Source: Planctomycetota bacterium (GTDB lineage Bacteria; Planctomycetota; UBA1135; UBA2386). Taken from it: a stretch of 51,642 nucleotides of DNA. Positions within the stretch are counted from its first letter, which is position 1. Each line of letters opens with the position of its first letter. Below are positions 1 to 8,795 of the stretch, one piece after another. The DNA is taken from positions 1-51,642 of the forward strand of contig JAQCBR010000013.1 in the NCBI GenBank assembly GCA_027621295.1, in the 5' to 3' direction. The notes beneath the pieces are model-generated. The model did not search any database, was not told where the DNA came from, and saw only the letters and a program-made list of their open reading frames with translations. The translations under genes were made by a program, and so were the position numbers.

Positions 1-1
1 C

Positions 2-625
2 GAACGGTCGGCGGGGGACTTCGAGCAGAGCCTCGCGGTCTTCGCCTATGGCTACGGCCAGCTGATCGACCGGATCCGCGCGGCCGCGGGCGACGGGCTG
101 CGTGAGGTCGTGCTGGTCACGCCGCCGCCGTTCGAGCAGTTGGGCGCTCCGCTCCCGGACATGAGCACAGCGCAGGCGCGGCTCGCCGCGGTCTGCGAAG
201 CGATCGCGGCGCTCGCGGAGGACCGCGGACTCCGCTGCGCGGACCTGTTCGGCGCGATGACGCCGCCCGCCGGGACCCTGGTCCAGGGCGCGTCGCCCCG
301 CACGTCGAACGGCGTGCACCACACGGACAGCGGCTATCGGCGTGCAGCTTCGGGCCTCGTGACGGTGCTCGGCCTCGCCGCGCCCTCGGCGTGGACCGAC
401 CAGGGACCCGAGGTCGACGAGCTGCGAGCCGCGGTCGTGGAGAAGAACCGGCTGTTCTTCCACCGCTGGCGGCCGGCGAACGAGACCTACCTGTTCCTGT
501 TCCGGAAGCACGAACAGGGGCAGAACGCGAAGGAGATCCCGATGTTCGATCCGCTGATCGCCGAGGCAGAAGAGCGGGTCGAGGGTCTGCGTCGCGCGTG
601 CTTCGCGCAGAAGGGAGGGCGGTGA
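2..625 (+). CDS. SGNH/GDSL-family hydrolase, 5' end outside window
   Basis: The frame is open from the first bases of the window, so 207 C-terminal residues are seen and the start lies upstream. A Rossmann-like strand REVVLVTPPPFEQLG and the late NGVHHTDSGYRRAA segment resemble the C-terminal part of SGNH esterases; the H in or near that segment may be the catalytic His, but the GDS serine block is not in the window. The tail (FFHRWRPANETYLFLFRKH) is a signature I associate with planctomycete SGNH hydrolases encoded beside PVC dehydrogenases. The stop is 2 nt before the next start, so the two genes probably form an operon. Substrate unknown; an acyl or acetyl ester of a saccharide is plausible. 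Confidence 0.75.
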   Translation, partial: ERSAGDFEQSLAVFAYGYGQLIDRIRAAAGDGLREVVLVTPPPFEQLGAPLPDMSTAQARLAAVCEAIAALAEDRGLRCADLFGAMTPPAGTLVQGASPRTSNGVHHTDSGYRRAASGLVTVLGLAAPSAWTDQGPEVDELRAAVVEKNRLFFHRWRPANETYLFLFRKHEQGQNAKEIPMFDPLIAEAEERVEGLRRACFAQKGGR

Positions 626-627
626 CC

Positions 628-3600
628 ATGAGGACTCCGATGCAGGGTGCGCTCCGCGCGACGATTCTCCTCGCGGCCGCAGCCGCCGTCGCGGCGGACG
701 CGAGGGCGCAGCGCGGTCTCCGTGAGATCCCCGATCCCTCGGTCCAGGCGCAGCTCGATGCGTTCACGGTTGCCGAGGGCGCGCGGATCACGCTGTTCGC
801 CGCCGAGCCGCTCGTCCAGAAGCCGATCCACATGAACTGGGACGGTGACGGTCGGCTCTGGGTCGTCGGCAGCTCGACCTATCCGCACATCGAGCCGGGC
901 GAGAGCGAGGCGGATCGCGTCTACGTGGTCGAGGACACGGACGGCGACGGCAGGGCCGATCGCTCGACGGTGTTCGCGGACGACCTGCATATCCCGACCG
1001 CGGTGCTGCCAGGTGACGGCGGCGCCTACGTCGTGAACTCGACCGAGCTGCTGTTCCTGCAGGACACCGACGGCGACGGCAGCGCCGACCGGCGGGTCAC
1101 CGTGCTGTCGGGCTTCGGCACCGAGGACACGCACCACCTGGTGCACACGCTCCGCTGGGGTCCCGCGGGGCAGATGTGGTTCAACCAGTCGATCTACATC
1201 CACAGCCACGTCGAGACCCCGCACGGCGTGCGGCGGATGCTCGGTGGAGGGATGTGGCACTTCCGGACCGACACCCACGAGCTCGAGCCGTTCATGCTGG
1301 GCTTGGTCAACCCGTGGGGTCACGTGTTCGACGAGTGCGGTCAGAGCTTCATGACCGACGGTGCCGGCGGGCAGGGGATCAACTTCGTGTTCCCGCGCTC
1401 GGTCTTCGCGACTTCGCCCGGCGCGCGCCGCATCCTGCGTGGACTGAACCCCGGTCAGCCGAAGCACTGCGGGCTCGAGGTGCTCAGCGGCCGGCACGTG
1501 CCCGACGCGTGGCGTGGTGCGCTGCTCGCGCCGGACTTCCGCGGCAACCGCATCAACGCGTTCCGGCTGTCCGAGAACGGCACGTCGGCGTTCGCCTCGA
1601 CCCAGATCGACGACCTGCTGCAGTCGTCGCACCGCGCGTTCCGGCCGGTTGACGTGAAGATGGGCCCCGACGGCGCGGTCTACGTGGCCGACTGGTACAA
1701 CCCGATCATCCAGCACGGCGAGGTCGACTTCCGCGACGAGCGGCGTGACCACGAACACGGGCGGGTCTGGCGGATCGACTTCCCGGATCGCCCGCTCGTC
1801 GCGCGTCCGGAGATCGCGTCGGCAAGCGTCGAGCAGCTCGCGAAGCTGATCCATGCGCCCGAGGGTTGGACGCGGGAGCAGGCGACGGTCGAGCTGCGGC
1901 GCCGCGACCCGAACTCGGTCCAGGCAGCGCTCGCCCTGCCGACGGCCACGTCCGAGGACGGCGCAGACCCCGAACTCGAGGAGCTGCGCCGGATGTGGGC
2001 GCTCCAAGCGATCGACCGGTTCGATCCAGAGCTCGCCGAACGGCTGTCACGTTCGGAGGGTCACGAACGCGCCCCCGCCATCCGCGCGGCCGCGCTCCGC
2101 GCTCTCTACTACCGCGCGACGCAGCACGCGAGCGCGCGGGCGATCGCGGTGCGGGCCCTGGCCGACCCGCACCCGCGGGTTCGCCTCTGGGGGGTCAGCG
2201 TCCTCGCCCAGCTGCCCGATCTCGACACCGTGCCGCTCGCGGTCCGGGCGCTCGACGGGATCGAGGCACCGGACGACTTCCTCGACTTCGCCGTCTGGTC
2301 GATCTGCCGCGAGCACCGCGCACGCTGGGCAGCGCAGCTCCGAGAGGGCCAGATCTTCGACACGCCGCGGCAGCTGCTGTTCGCGGTCCGCGCCGCCGAA
2401 GAGGCTGCCGGCGTCGGTCCGGTGCTCGCGTCGCTCCAGGCGGGAGCGTTCGAAGGCCGGGATCGCGCGCTCGCCGCGGACCTCGTGGCGCGCGTCGGCA
2501 GCGAGGCGGAACTCGAATCGCTCTTCACTCTCGCACTCGACGACGCAACTCCGCCCGCGGATCGAGGCGCCTACCTGGGCGCTCTGGTCGAAGCCAACCG
2601 CCTGCGCGGTGCCGGCCCCGCGGGCGACAGGCAGCGCGTCCTCGCGCTCCTGTCCGCGGACGCGGGCCCGGCCTTCGGGCGCGCGGCCGCCCTCGCCGGT
2701 GCCTGGAAGATCGAGGCTGCCCGCCCCGTGCTCGAGGCGCGGTTCCGCGAGGACGGCTCGGGGGCGCTGGCGAAGGCGTGTCTCGACGGGCTCGTCGCGC
2801 TCGGCGGTCGTCGCACGGCGTCGTTCCTGCGCGAGCTGGCCGGAGACCGCGCGGTCGATTCCCGGATCCGTCAGCGCGCGGCGATCGGCTGCGTCCGCGC
2901 GGCTCCCGAGGTCGGCGCTGCGGCCGCGCTCGACGTGCTCCGCGACGCGCCGGATGACGCCGTGGCGTCGGAGATCTTCGACGCGGTTCTCGCGCAGGAG
3001 CAGGCGGCGGGGCGGTTCGCCGCGCTCGTCGCGGCTCTCGAGCCAGGTGCGCTGCCGCGAGCGATCGGCGTGGTCGGCGCCCAGCGGATCAGCACGGCGC
3101 CGAAGAAGCCGGACGGGCTCGCCGTCGCGCTCGAGCGCGCGACGAATGCGCTGCCGATCCCGGCCGTGTTCGACGGCGAGGCGCTCGACCGCTTCGTCCT
3201 GGCCGTCGCCGAGCGGGGCGATCCGGCGCGCGGCGAGGCGATCTACCGGCGAGCCGCGCTGCAGTGCCAGGTCTGCCATGCGATCGGCGGGGCCGGCGGC
3301 GTCGTCGGGCCGGACCTGATCTCGATCGGGGCGAGTGCGCCCGTCGACTACCTCGTCGAGTCCCTGCTCGAGCCCAGCAAGAAGATCAAGGAGGGCTACC
3401 ACACGGCGCTCCTGACGACGCGCGACGGCACGAACCACGTCGGCGCGATCGTGCGCGAGTCGGACGACGAGGTCGTGCTGCGAGATCCTGCGGGCCAGGA
3501 GCGCAAGCTCGCGCGCCGCGACGTGACGTCGCGGACGATGAGCCCGGTATCGCTGATGCCGGCCGGTCTGACCGCCAGCCTGAGCGGGGACGAACTCGCC

Positions 3601-4113
3601 GACCTCGTGCGGTTCCTGTCGGAGTTGGGTCGGGACGGCGCCTACCGCGTGCCGCAGAACCGCTACGTCCGTGCGTTCGAATTGCTCGAGCCGAACGAGC
3701 GGACCCGCGACGCGCTCGGCCACTACGGGCCTTCGTACTTCGCAGCCGTCCGGCCGGAGGACGCGTACCGGAAGACCTACGCGCGCGTCGATGGCAGCCT
3801 GCCGCTCGGCGAGTTCCCCGAGGTCGTGGGCCGCGGCCGCGACCGCTTCCGCGTCGCGCGCGTGATGCTCGAGGTCCACCAGGGCGGGCGCGTCCCGCTG
3901 CGCATCGAGGGCGAGCTCGCGAAGCTCCAGCTGTTCGCCGACGAGGTCCAGGTATCGCTGCCAGACGACGGCAGCACGGCGCGCGTCGAGGTGGAGCTGG
4001 CGGAGGGCCCGCACCGGCTGGTCGTGGTCGGACTGCCGGGTGTGGACGTCGACGGGAGCTTCCGCATCGAGTTGGTCGGTACTGCCGAACAGGTGTCGGC
4101 GTCGACGCGCTGA
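628..4113 (+). CDS. PVC-type membrane-bound dehydrogenase with HEAT-like repeats and haem c domain
   Basis: 1161 aa. The open frame extends upstream, but ATG 628 is chosen because a GGGAGGG ribosome site lies at 613-619 and the protein then begins with a signal peptide ending near DARAQ. Order: beta-propeller dehydrogenase-like domain (about 40-400) with Asp-rich DTDGDG loops that look calcium-binding; alpha-helical HEAT-like repeats (about 410-840); haem attachment C880-Q-V-C883-H884; then a roughly 160-residue tail of mixed character. This matches the Planctomycetes-Verrucomicrobia families TIGR02604/TIGR02603, thought to be periplasmic dehydrogenases passing electrons to their own cytochrome c. 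Substrate unknown, possibly a sugar or alcohol. It lies directly downstream of an SGNH hydrolase. Confidence 0.9.
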   Translation: MRTPMQGALRATILLAAAAAVAADARAQRGLREIPDPSVQAQLDAFTVAEGARITLFAAEPLVQKPIHMNWDGDGRLWVVGSSTYPHIEPGESEADRVYVVEDTDGDGRADRSTVFADDLHIPTAVLPGDGGAYVVNSTELLFLQDTDGDGSADRRVTVLSGFGTEDTHHLVHTLRWGPAGQMWFNQSIYIHSHVETPHGVRRMLGGGMWHFRTDTHELEPFMLGLVNPWGHVFDECGQSFMTDGAGGQGINFVFPRSVFATSPGARRILRGLNPGQPKHCGLEVLSGRHVPDAWRGALLAPDFRGNRINAFRLSENGTSAFASTQIDDLLQSSHRAFRPVDVKMGPDGAVYVADWYNPIIQHGEVDFRDERRDHEHGRVWRIDFPDRPLVARPEIASASVEQLAKLIHAPEGWTREQATVELRRRDPNSVQAALALPTATSEDGADPELEELRRMWALQAIDRFDPELAERLSRSEGHERAPAIRAAALRALYYRATQHASARAIAVRALADPHPRVRLWGVSVLAQLPDLDTVPLAVRALDGIEAPDDFLDFAVWSICREHRARWAAQLREGQIFDTPRQLLFAVRAAEEAAGVGPVLASLQAGAFEGRDRALAADLVARVGSEAELESLFTLALDDATPPADRGAYLGALVEANRLRGAGPAGDRQRVLALLSADAGPAFGRAAALAGAWKIEAARPVLEARFREDGSGALAKACLDGLVALGGRRTASFLRELAGDRAVDSRIRQRAAIGCVRAAPEVGAAAALDVLRDAPDDAVASEIFDAVLAQEQAAGRFAALVAALEPGALPRAIGVVGAQRISTAPKKPDGLAVALERATNALPIPAVFDGEALDRFVLAVAERGDPARGEAIYRRAALQCQVCHAIGGAGGVVGPDLISIGASAPVDYLVESLLEPSKKIKEGYHTALLTTRDGTNHVGAIVRESDDEVVLRDPAGQERKLARRDVTSRTMSPVSLMPAGLTASLSGDELADLVRFLSELGRDGAYRVPQNRYVRAFELLEPNERTRDALGHYGPSYFAAVRPEDAYRKTYARVDGSLPLGEFPEVVGRGRDRFRVARVMLEVHQGGRVPLRIEGELAKLQLFADEVQVSLPDDGSTARVEVELAEGPHRLVVVGLPGVDVDGSFRIELVGTAEQVSASTR

Positions 4114-4168
4114 CGCTCTGCGACGGATCGGTTTGCGGTCGGCAGCATTCTGTCGAGTCGATCGCAAC

Positions 4169-4197
4169 CGTTCGTCGTGCGCGTCACACAACGAACG
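4169..4197 (+). terminator. Imperfect hairpin after PVC dehydrogenase 1
   Basis: Arms CGTTCGT (4169-4175) and ACGAACG (4191-4197) pair perfectly; after one mismatch, GTG (4177-4179) pairs with CAC (4187-4189). It lies 55 bp after the stop. No T-tract follows, so it may instead be a regulatory dyad for the downstream regulator gene. Confidence 0.35.
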
Positions 4198-4234
4198 CGA
4201 GGAGAACGTGTGTGAGCCGTGGAACGTGCGCGGC

Positions 4235-4240
4235 TACGCT
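4235..4240 (+). promoter_or_regulatory. Candidate -10 element TACGCT
   Basis: TACGCT ends 14 nt before ATG 4255, and no Shine-Dalgarno is visible. The same hexamer occurs on the minus strand at 30753-30758. It predicts a transcript with a leader of about 8 nt. Confidence 0.4.
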
Positions 4241-4254
4241 CGCGAGTTCGATCC

Positions 4255-5457
4255 ATGCCGCTGGAAGCCGTCGCACCAACCCTTGCCGGACTCGAGATCG
4301 CCCTCGCGGGCCGATTCGCGTCGATGACGCGCGCGGAGGTCGTCGAGATCGTCGGGGCACGGGGCGGTCGGTTCGTCGAAGTCCCCACGGCATCGACGCA
4401 TCGGCTCGTCGTCGGACTCGAGGGGTGCGCTCTTCGACGCGACGGACAGCCGGTCCGAAGCCTCGCCGTAGCGCGTCGCCTCCAGGACGAAGGGGCCAAG
4501 CTGCGGATCGTGGACGAGGCGGAGTTCCTCGCCGAAGCCGGTCTCAGCGGCAGGGTCCATCCGCTCGGCGGGCTCTACACGATCGGGCAGCTCAGCCGGA
4601 TGCTCGACGTCCCGACCGGGCGCCTCAGGGCCTGGGTGCGGAGCGGGCTGATCCGGCCGCAGCGATGCGTGCGCCGGCTCTGCTGGTTCGACTTCCCGTC
4701 GGTCAGCGCCGCCAAGTCGATCCAGCAGCTCGTCGACCGGGGCGTGTCCGTCTCGGGAATCGAGCGGGGCCTGCGCCAGCTCGGCGACTGGCTGCCGGCC
4801 GATGCGGCGGAGCGCACGCTGCGCCAGCTCCAGTCCTTCGGTCGTCGCGCGCCGATGGTGTTCCGGCTGGACGACGGGCAGCTCGTGGAGGCGAACGGCC
4901 AGCTGCACCTGCCGTTCGTCGACGTCACGCCGCAGAGCGCGTGGACGACGGGGCTCGAGTCCCACGCCCACCGGGTGCGGTCACCGCAGCACTGGTTCGC
5001 GTGCGGTATCGAGGCGGAGGACGCGGGGCGCTACCAGGAGGCCGAGGAGCACTACCTGCGCTCCCTGCAGGCGGGCGGCGCCAAGCCCGAGACCAACTTC
5101 AACCTCGGCAACGTGCTGCTCTCGCTCGAGCGTCCTGCAGAGGCGGTCCAACGCTTCTCCTGTGCCGTCGAGCTCGACCCCGACTACGTAGAGGCCTGGA
5201 ACAACCTTGGCAACGCGCTCGCGGACGTCGGTCGCTACGGCCCTGCGATCCGTGCGTACAAGCGGGCGCTCGACATCGAGCCCGACTACGTCGACGCGCA
5301 CTTCAACCTCGCCGAGACCTGCCACCAGGTCCGTCGCTACCGCGAGGCGAAGACGCACTGGCTCGCATACTTGAGCCATGCGCGCGGGCCCTCGGACCGC
5401 GCGTATGCGGAGAGGATGCTCGCCGAGTGCGAGCGGCACGCGGGCCGCGACGGCTGA
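4255..5457 (+). CDS. BRCT-MerR-TPR fusion protein, putative regulator
   Basis: 400 aa from ATG 4255; GTG 4219 is an in-frame alternative, but the extra residues are Arg-rich and unlike a domain. Residues 8-95 read as a BRCT domain (LAGLEIALAGRF, ARGGRF, THRLVVG). Residues 107-173 read as a MerR-type winged helix (YTIGQLSRMLDVPTGRLRAW). After a linker, residues about 246-383 carry TPR units (EAWNNLGNALADVGRYGPAI). A DNA-binding module with a phosphopeptide- or DNA-end-binding module and protein-interaction repeats suggests a cytoplasmic regulator or scaffold, but no partner is known. It sits between two PVC dehydrogenases and could regulate them; that is only context. No signal peptide. Confidence 0.8.
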   Translation: MPLEAVAPTLAGLEIALAGRFASMTRAEVVEIVGARGGRFVEVPTASTHRLVVGLEGCALRRDGQPVRSLAVARRLQDEGAKLRIVDEAEFLAEAGLSGRVHPLGGLYTIGQLSRMLDVPTGRLRAWVRSGLIRPQRCVRRLCWFDFPSVSAAKSIQQLVDRGVSVSGIERGLRQLGDWLPADAAERTLRQLQSFGRRAPMVFRLDDGQLVEANGQLHLPFVDVTPQSAWTTGLESHAHRVRSPQHWFACGIEAEDAGRYQEAEEHYLRSLQAGGAKPETNFNLGNVLLSLERPAEAVQRFSCAVELDPDYVEAWNNLGNALADVGRYGPAIRAYKRALDIEPDYVDAHFNLAETCHQVRRYREAKTHWLAYLSHARGPSDRAYAERMLAECERHAGRDG

Positions 5458-5489
5458 AGGCCCTCGCGGGCGTGGGCGCCTCGAGCCGC

Positions 5490-5495
5490 TAGAGT
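5490..5495 (+). promoter_or_regulatory. Candidate -10 element TAGAGT
   Basis: TAGAGT lies in the gap before PVC dehydrogenase 2. A start about 7 nt downstream would give a leader near 80 nt before ATG 5582. Its form matches the TA(C/G)ACT hexamers elsewhere in the window, but not their 6-7 nt spacing to a start codon. Confidence 0.35.
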
Positions 5496-5581
5496 CGTGG
5501 CGCGAGGGGCGGACTCGGGCACGAGGACGCTGCGCCGACCCGGCCCTTCACACGCCAAGGCTGGCAGCCCGAGGTTCCACG

Positions 5582-8500
5582 ATGCTCGAAGCCATCTTCG
5601 TTGCCCTCTCTGCGGCTCCGCAGGAGCCGACCGACCTGACGTCACGCTTCGCGGTCCCGGAGGGCATGCGCGTCACGCGCTTCGCCGAGTCGCCCCAGCT
5701 CTACAACCCGACGGCGATCGACATCGACGATCGGAACCGGGTCTGGGTTGCCGAGGGCGTCAACTACCGCAAGGGCGGCGGGCGCAACCCCGGTCGGGAG
5801 CATCCGGACGGCGAGCGGATCGTGATCCTCGAGGATGCCGACGGCGACGGCATCGCGGAGTCGTCGAAGGTCTTCGTCGAGGACCCGGACCTGCTCGTCC
5901 CGCTCGGGATCGCGGTGATCGGCGATGCGGTCTACGTGTCCTGCTCTCCTTCGCTGATCCGCTACCGCGACACCGACGGCGATGACCGCGCCGACCAGAA
6001 GACCATCCTGCTGACGGGCTTCGGCGGCCGGGACCACGACCACGGCCTGCACTCGGTCGTCGCCGGTCCGGACGGGCGCCTGTGGTTCAACGCCGGCAAC
6101 GAAGGCCCGCACACCGTGACCGACCGCGACGGCTTCACGCTGCGGACGGGGCGCGTGTCGGATGACGGCCGGACGTGGGTGCAGGGAGTCGTGCTCCGCG
6201 TCGACGAGGACGGCGGGGGGCTGGCGCCCATCGCGCACAACTTCCGGAATCCCTACGAGGTCGCGATCGACGCGTTCGGGGATCTCTGGCAGTCCGACAA
6301 CGATGACGACGGCAACGCGTGCTGCCGGACGCTGTGGGTGATGCCCGGTGGGGACCACGGCTACACCGGCGACGACGGGCGCCGCAACTGGCGGCGGGAC
6401 CTGCGCGGCGACCAGGACGTGTGGGCCGCGCACTGGCACCAGGACGATCCCGGGGTCGTGCCCGCCGGGCACCGCAACGGGGCCGGCGGCCCGACCGGCG
6501 TCTGCGTCTACGAAGAGGGGCTTCTGCCGCCACGGTTCCGCGGCGCGGTGCTGAACGCCGACGCGGGGCGAGGCGTGGTCTACGTCCACCATCCGAAGGC
6601 CGACGGGTCGGGCTTCGGGTTCGAGGTGGAGACCCTGATCTCCGCGCGCGCGGACAGCGACGGCCGACCCGCGCGCTGGTTCCGACCGAGCGACGTCGCG
6701 GTCGGGGCGGACGGCGCGATCTACGTCGCGGACTGGTACGACCCCAACGTCGGCGGCCACGGCGCCGGCGACCGCGAGGCCTACGGCCGGGTGCTCCGCA
6801 TCGCGCCCGAAGGCCGTGCATCGGGTTCCATCACCCCTGCGGACCCGCTGGCGGCGCTGCACGCACCCTCCGTGCACGCGCGCCACGCGGCGTGGCGCTG
6901 GGCGCGGGAGACCGACGCAGCCGATGCGCTGTCTCGCCTCACCGACGCATGGGCCGACGAGTCCGACGCGATTCGCAGGGCTCGGCTGACGTGGCTGCTC
7001 GCGGCCGTGGAAGGTGGTCGTGCCCTCGTCGAGGAAGCGATGGAGAGCGCGGCGGAGCCGCGTCTCCGGATCGCCGCCGCGCGTGCGCTGGCTGCGGCGG
7101 GCAGCGACGTCGTGGCGTTGGCGGCTGCGATGGCTGCTGATCCAGAACCCGCGGTCCGCCGCGAGGCCGCGCTGATGCTGCGTGACGTCGCGTGGGAGGA
7201 CGACCACGACGTGCTGCTCGCGCTCGCGCGAGCCCACGTCGCCGGGGACCGTTTCGGTCTCGAAGCTCTCGGGCTCGCCGCCGAAGGCGCCGAGGAGCAG
7301 CTCTTCGCGGCGCTCCTCGCCGAGCGCGGCGAGACGCCCACCTCGTGGGGACCTGCGTTCGCGGAGGTCGCATGGCGCCTCCATCCCACGTCGGCGGTCC
7401 AGGCTTTCCTCGCGCGGGCCCTCGCTGCGGAGCTGACCGAGGCAGAACAGCTGGCCGCAGTGTCTGCACTCGCGTCCGTGCGCGACGCGCGCGCTGCCGA
7501 GGCCGTGCTGACCATCACCGAAGCGGCGCCGTCCGAGCGCGTCCGCGCGCATGCGGTCGCGTGGCTCGGCCGCCGGGTCGAGGGCGACTGGTCCGATGAC
7601 CGTCTCCGGGCGCGTCTCGGTGCGATGAGTCGCGACGGCGCCGAGCAGGCGTACTCGTCCGGCGTGCTGCGTCGCGGCGCGCTCGAGTCCTTCGACATCG
7701 AGGTGACCGGGGCCCGCCGTGTGTGGCTGATCGCGCAGGACGGCGGCGACGGCTACTCGCACGACTGGGCGACCTGGGGCGAAGTGGAGCTCGTCGGCGA
7801 CGACGGCGCAGCTCCGCTCGCCGATCTCGGCTGGGTGCGGGCGACCACGGGCTGGGGACAGGTCCGCAAGAACCAGAACTGCGGCGGCGGCCCGCTCCGC
7901 GTTCGCGGGCGGGAGTTCGCGCACGGGATCGGCACGCACGCGGTGTCCGAGATCGTGTTCCGTCTGCCGGACGGAGTCCGCCGCCTGCGCGGATACGTCG
8001 GCCCGGACGACGGCGGCACCGAGCAGTCCGGGAGCGCGAGCTCGGTCTCGTTCGAGATCTGGGTCGAGCGGCCGGAGGATCGTTCGGCCTTCCTCGCGGA
8101 CCGTGCGCTGGTGGCGGACGCAACCCAGCCGGTCGAACGACGCGCGGAGGCGGCGGCCCGGCTGGTCGGAGACCCCGAGGGGGCTCTGGCGCTGGTCGGG
8201 ATGCAGCGTGAAGGCCAGCTGCCCGTGCCGATCCGGGATGCGGTCGCCGAGCCGCTCCGCCGGCATGCGGATCTGGGTGTCCGCGTCCTCGCCGCGCGCG
8301 CGTTCGCGCGTGAGGGGAGCGCGGTGCTCCGGTTCGCGCCGATCGAGGAGCTGGCGGGGCGAGAGGGCGACGCAGCGCGTGGCCGTGAGGTCTTCTTCGG
8401 CGCGAAGGGTGCCTGCGCGGCGTGCCACCGCTACGGCGACGAGGGGCGTGATCTCGGCCCCGAGCTGACGCGCATCCGTGAGAAGCTCGATGCCCGCGGG

Positions 8501-8782
8501 CTCCTCGCCAACATCCTCGATCCGAGCGCCGCGATCGCGTTCGGCTACGAGACCTGGTGGATCGAGAAGACCGACGGAACGTCGCTGTTCGGCTTCCTGC
8601 TCGCGGATGGTCCGACCCTCGTGCTCAAGGATGCGGGCGGCGCGACGCACGTGGTTCCCGCGACGGACGTGCGGAAGCGCACCGCGCAGCCGGTATCGCT
8701 GATGCCCGACACGATCGCCCTCGGACTCGAGGAGCAGGAGCTCGTCGACCTGGTGCGCTTCCTGCTGGAACCGCCGCGCTGA
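5582..8782 (+). CDS. PVC-type membrane-bound dehydrogenase with NPCBM domain and haem c site
   Basis: 1066 aa. ATG 5582 gives a short N-terminal export signal (MLEAIFVALSAAPQ), like that of the sulfatase at 23112. Order: beta-propeller dehydrogenase-like domain (about 20-400) with DADGDG and DTDGDD loops; HEAT-like helices (about 410-690); an NPCBM-like carbohydrate-binding domain (about 700-828; GREFAHGIGTHA is typical); more helices; cytochrome motif C945-A-A-C948-H949 with a Planctomycetes haem-binding tail. Family TIGR02604/TIGR02603, as for the protein at 628, but the inserted NPCBM suggests it acts on or near a polysaccharide. It probably transfers electrons to its own haem in the periplasm. 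It ends in a hairpin shared with the convergent exporter operon. Confidence 0.9.
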   Translation: MLEAIFVALSAAPQEPTDLTSRFAVPEGMRVTRFAESPQLYNPTAIDIDDRNRVWVAEGVNYRKGGGRNPGREHPDGERIVILEDADGDGIAESSKVFVEDPDLLVPLGIAVIGDAVYVSCSPSLIRYRDTDGDDRADQKTILLTGFGGRDHDHGLHSVVAGPDGRLWFNAGNEGPHTVTDRDGFTLRTGRVSDDGRTWVQGVVLRVDEDGGGLAPIAHNFRNPYEVAIDAFGDLWQSDNDDDGNACCRTLWVMPGGDHGYTGDDGRRNWRRDLRGDQDVWAAHWHQDDPGVVPAGHRNGAGGPTGVCVYEEGLLPPRFRGAVLNADAGRGVVYVHHPKADGSGFGFEVETLISARADSDGRPARWFRPSDVAVGADGAIYVADWYDPNVGGHGAGDREAYGRVLRIAPEGRASGSITPADPLAALHAPSVHARHAAWRWARETDAADALSRLTDAWADESDAIRRARLTWLLAAVEGGRALVEEAMESAAEPRLRIAAARALAAAGSDVVALAAAMAADPEPAVRREAALMLRDVAWEDDHDVLLALARAHVAGDRFGLEALGLAAEGAEEQLFAALLAERGETPTSWGPAFAEVAWRLHPTSAVQAFLARALAAELTEAEQLAAVSALASVRDARAAEAVLTITEAAPSERVRAHAVAWLGRRVEGDWSDDRLRARLGAMSRDGAEQAYSSGVLRRGALESFDIEVTGARRVWLIAQDGGDGYSHDWATWGEVELVGDDGAAPLADLGWVRATTGWGQVRKNQNCGGGPLRVRGREFAHGIGTHAVSEIVFRLPDGVRRLRGYVGPDDGGTEQSGSASSVSFEIWVERPEDRSAFLADRALVADATQPVERRAEAAARLVGDPEGALALVGMQREGQLPVPIRDAVAEPLRRHADLGVRVLAARAFAREGSAVLRFAPIEELAGREGDAARGREVFFGAKGACAACHRYGDEGRDLGPELTRIREKLDARGLLANILDPSAAIAFGYETWWIEKTDGTSLFGFLLADGPTLVLKDAGGATHVVPATDVRKRTAQPVSLMPDTIALGLEEQELVDLVRFLLEPPR

Positions 8783-8795
8783 TCGGGGTCAGCGC
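8776..8795. terminator. Bidirectional hairpin containing both stop codons
   Basis: Arms GCGCTGA (8776-8782) and TCAGCGC (8789-8795) with a 6-nt loop. The plus-strand TGA and the minus-strand TGA each form the inner end of an arm, so one dyad serves two convergent genes. There is no T-tract. Confidence 0.55.

Noticed and set aside
2047..4191. A 714-codon minus-strand frame inside PVC dehydrogenase 1
   Set aside because: Same GC artefact: biased composition, no motif, fully covered by a convincing gene.
5642..8650. A 1002-codon open frame on the minus strand inside PVC dehydrogenase 2
   Set aside because: Antisense frames stay open because stop codons are rare at this G+C. Its product is Arg/Val/Asp-rich low-complexity with no domain, while the plus-strand gene has clear domains and a haem site.
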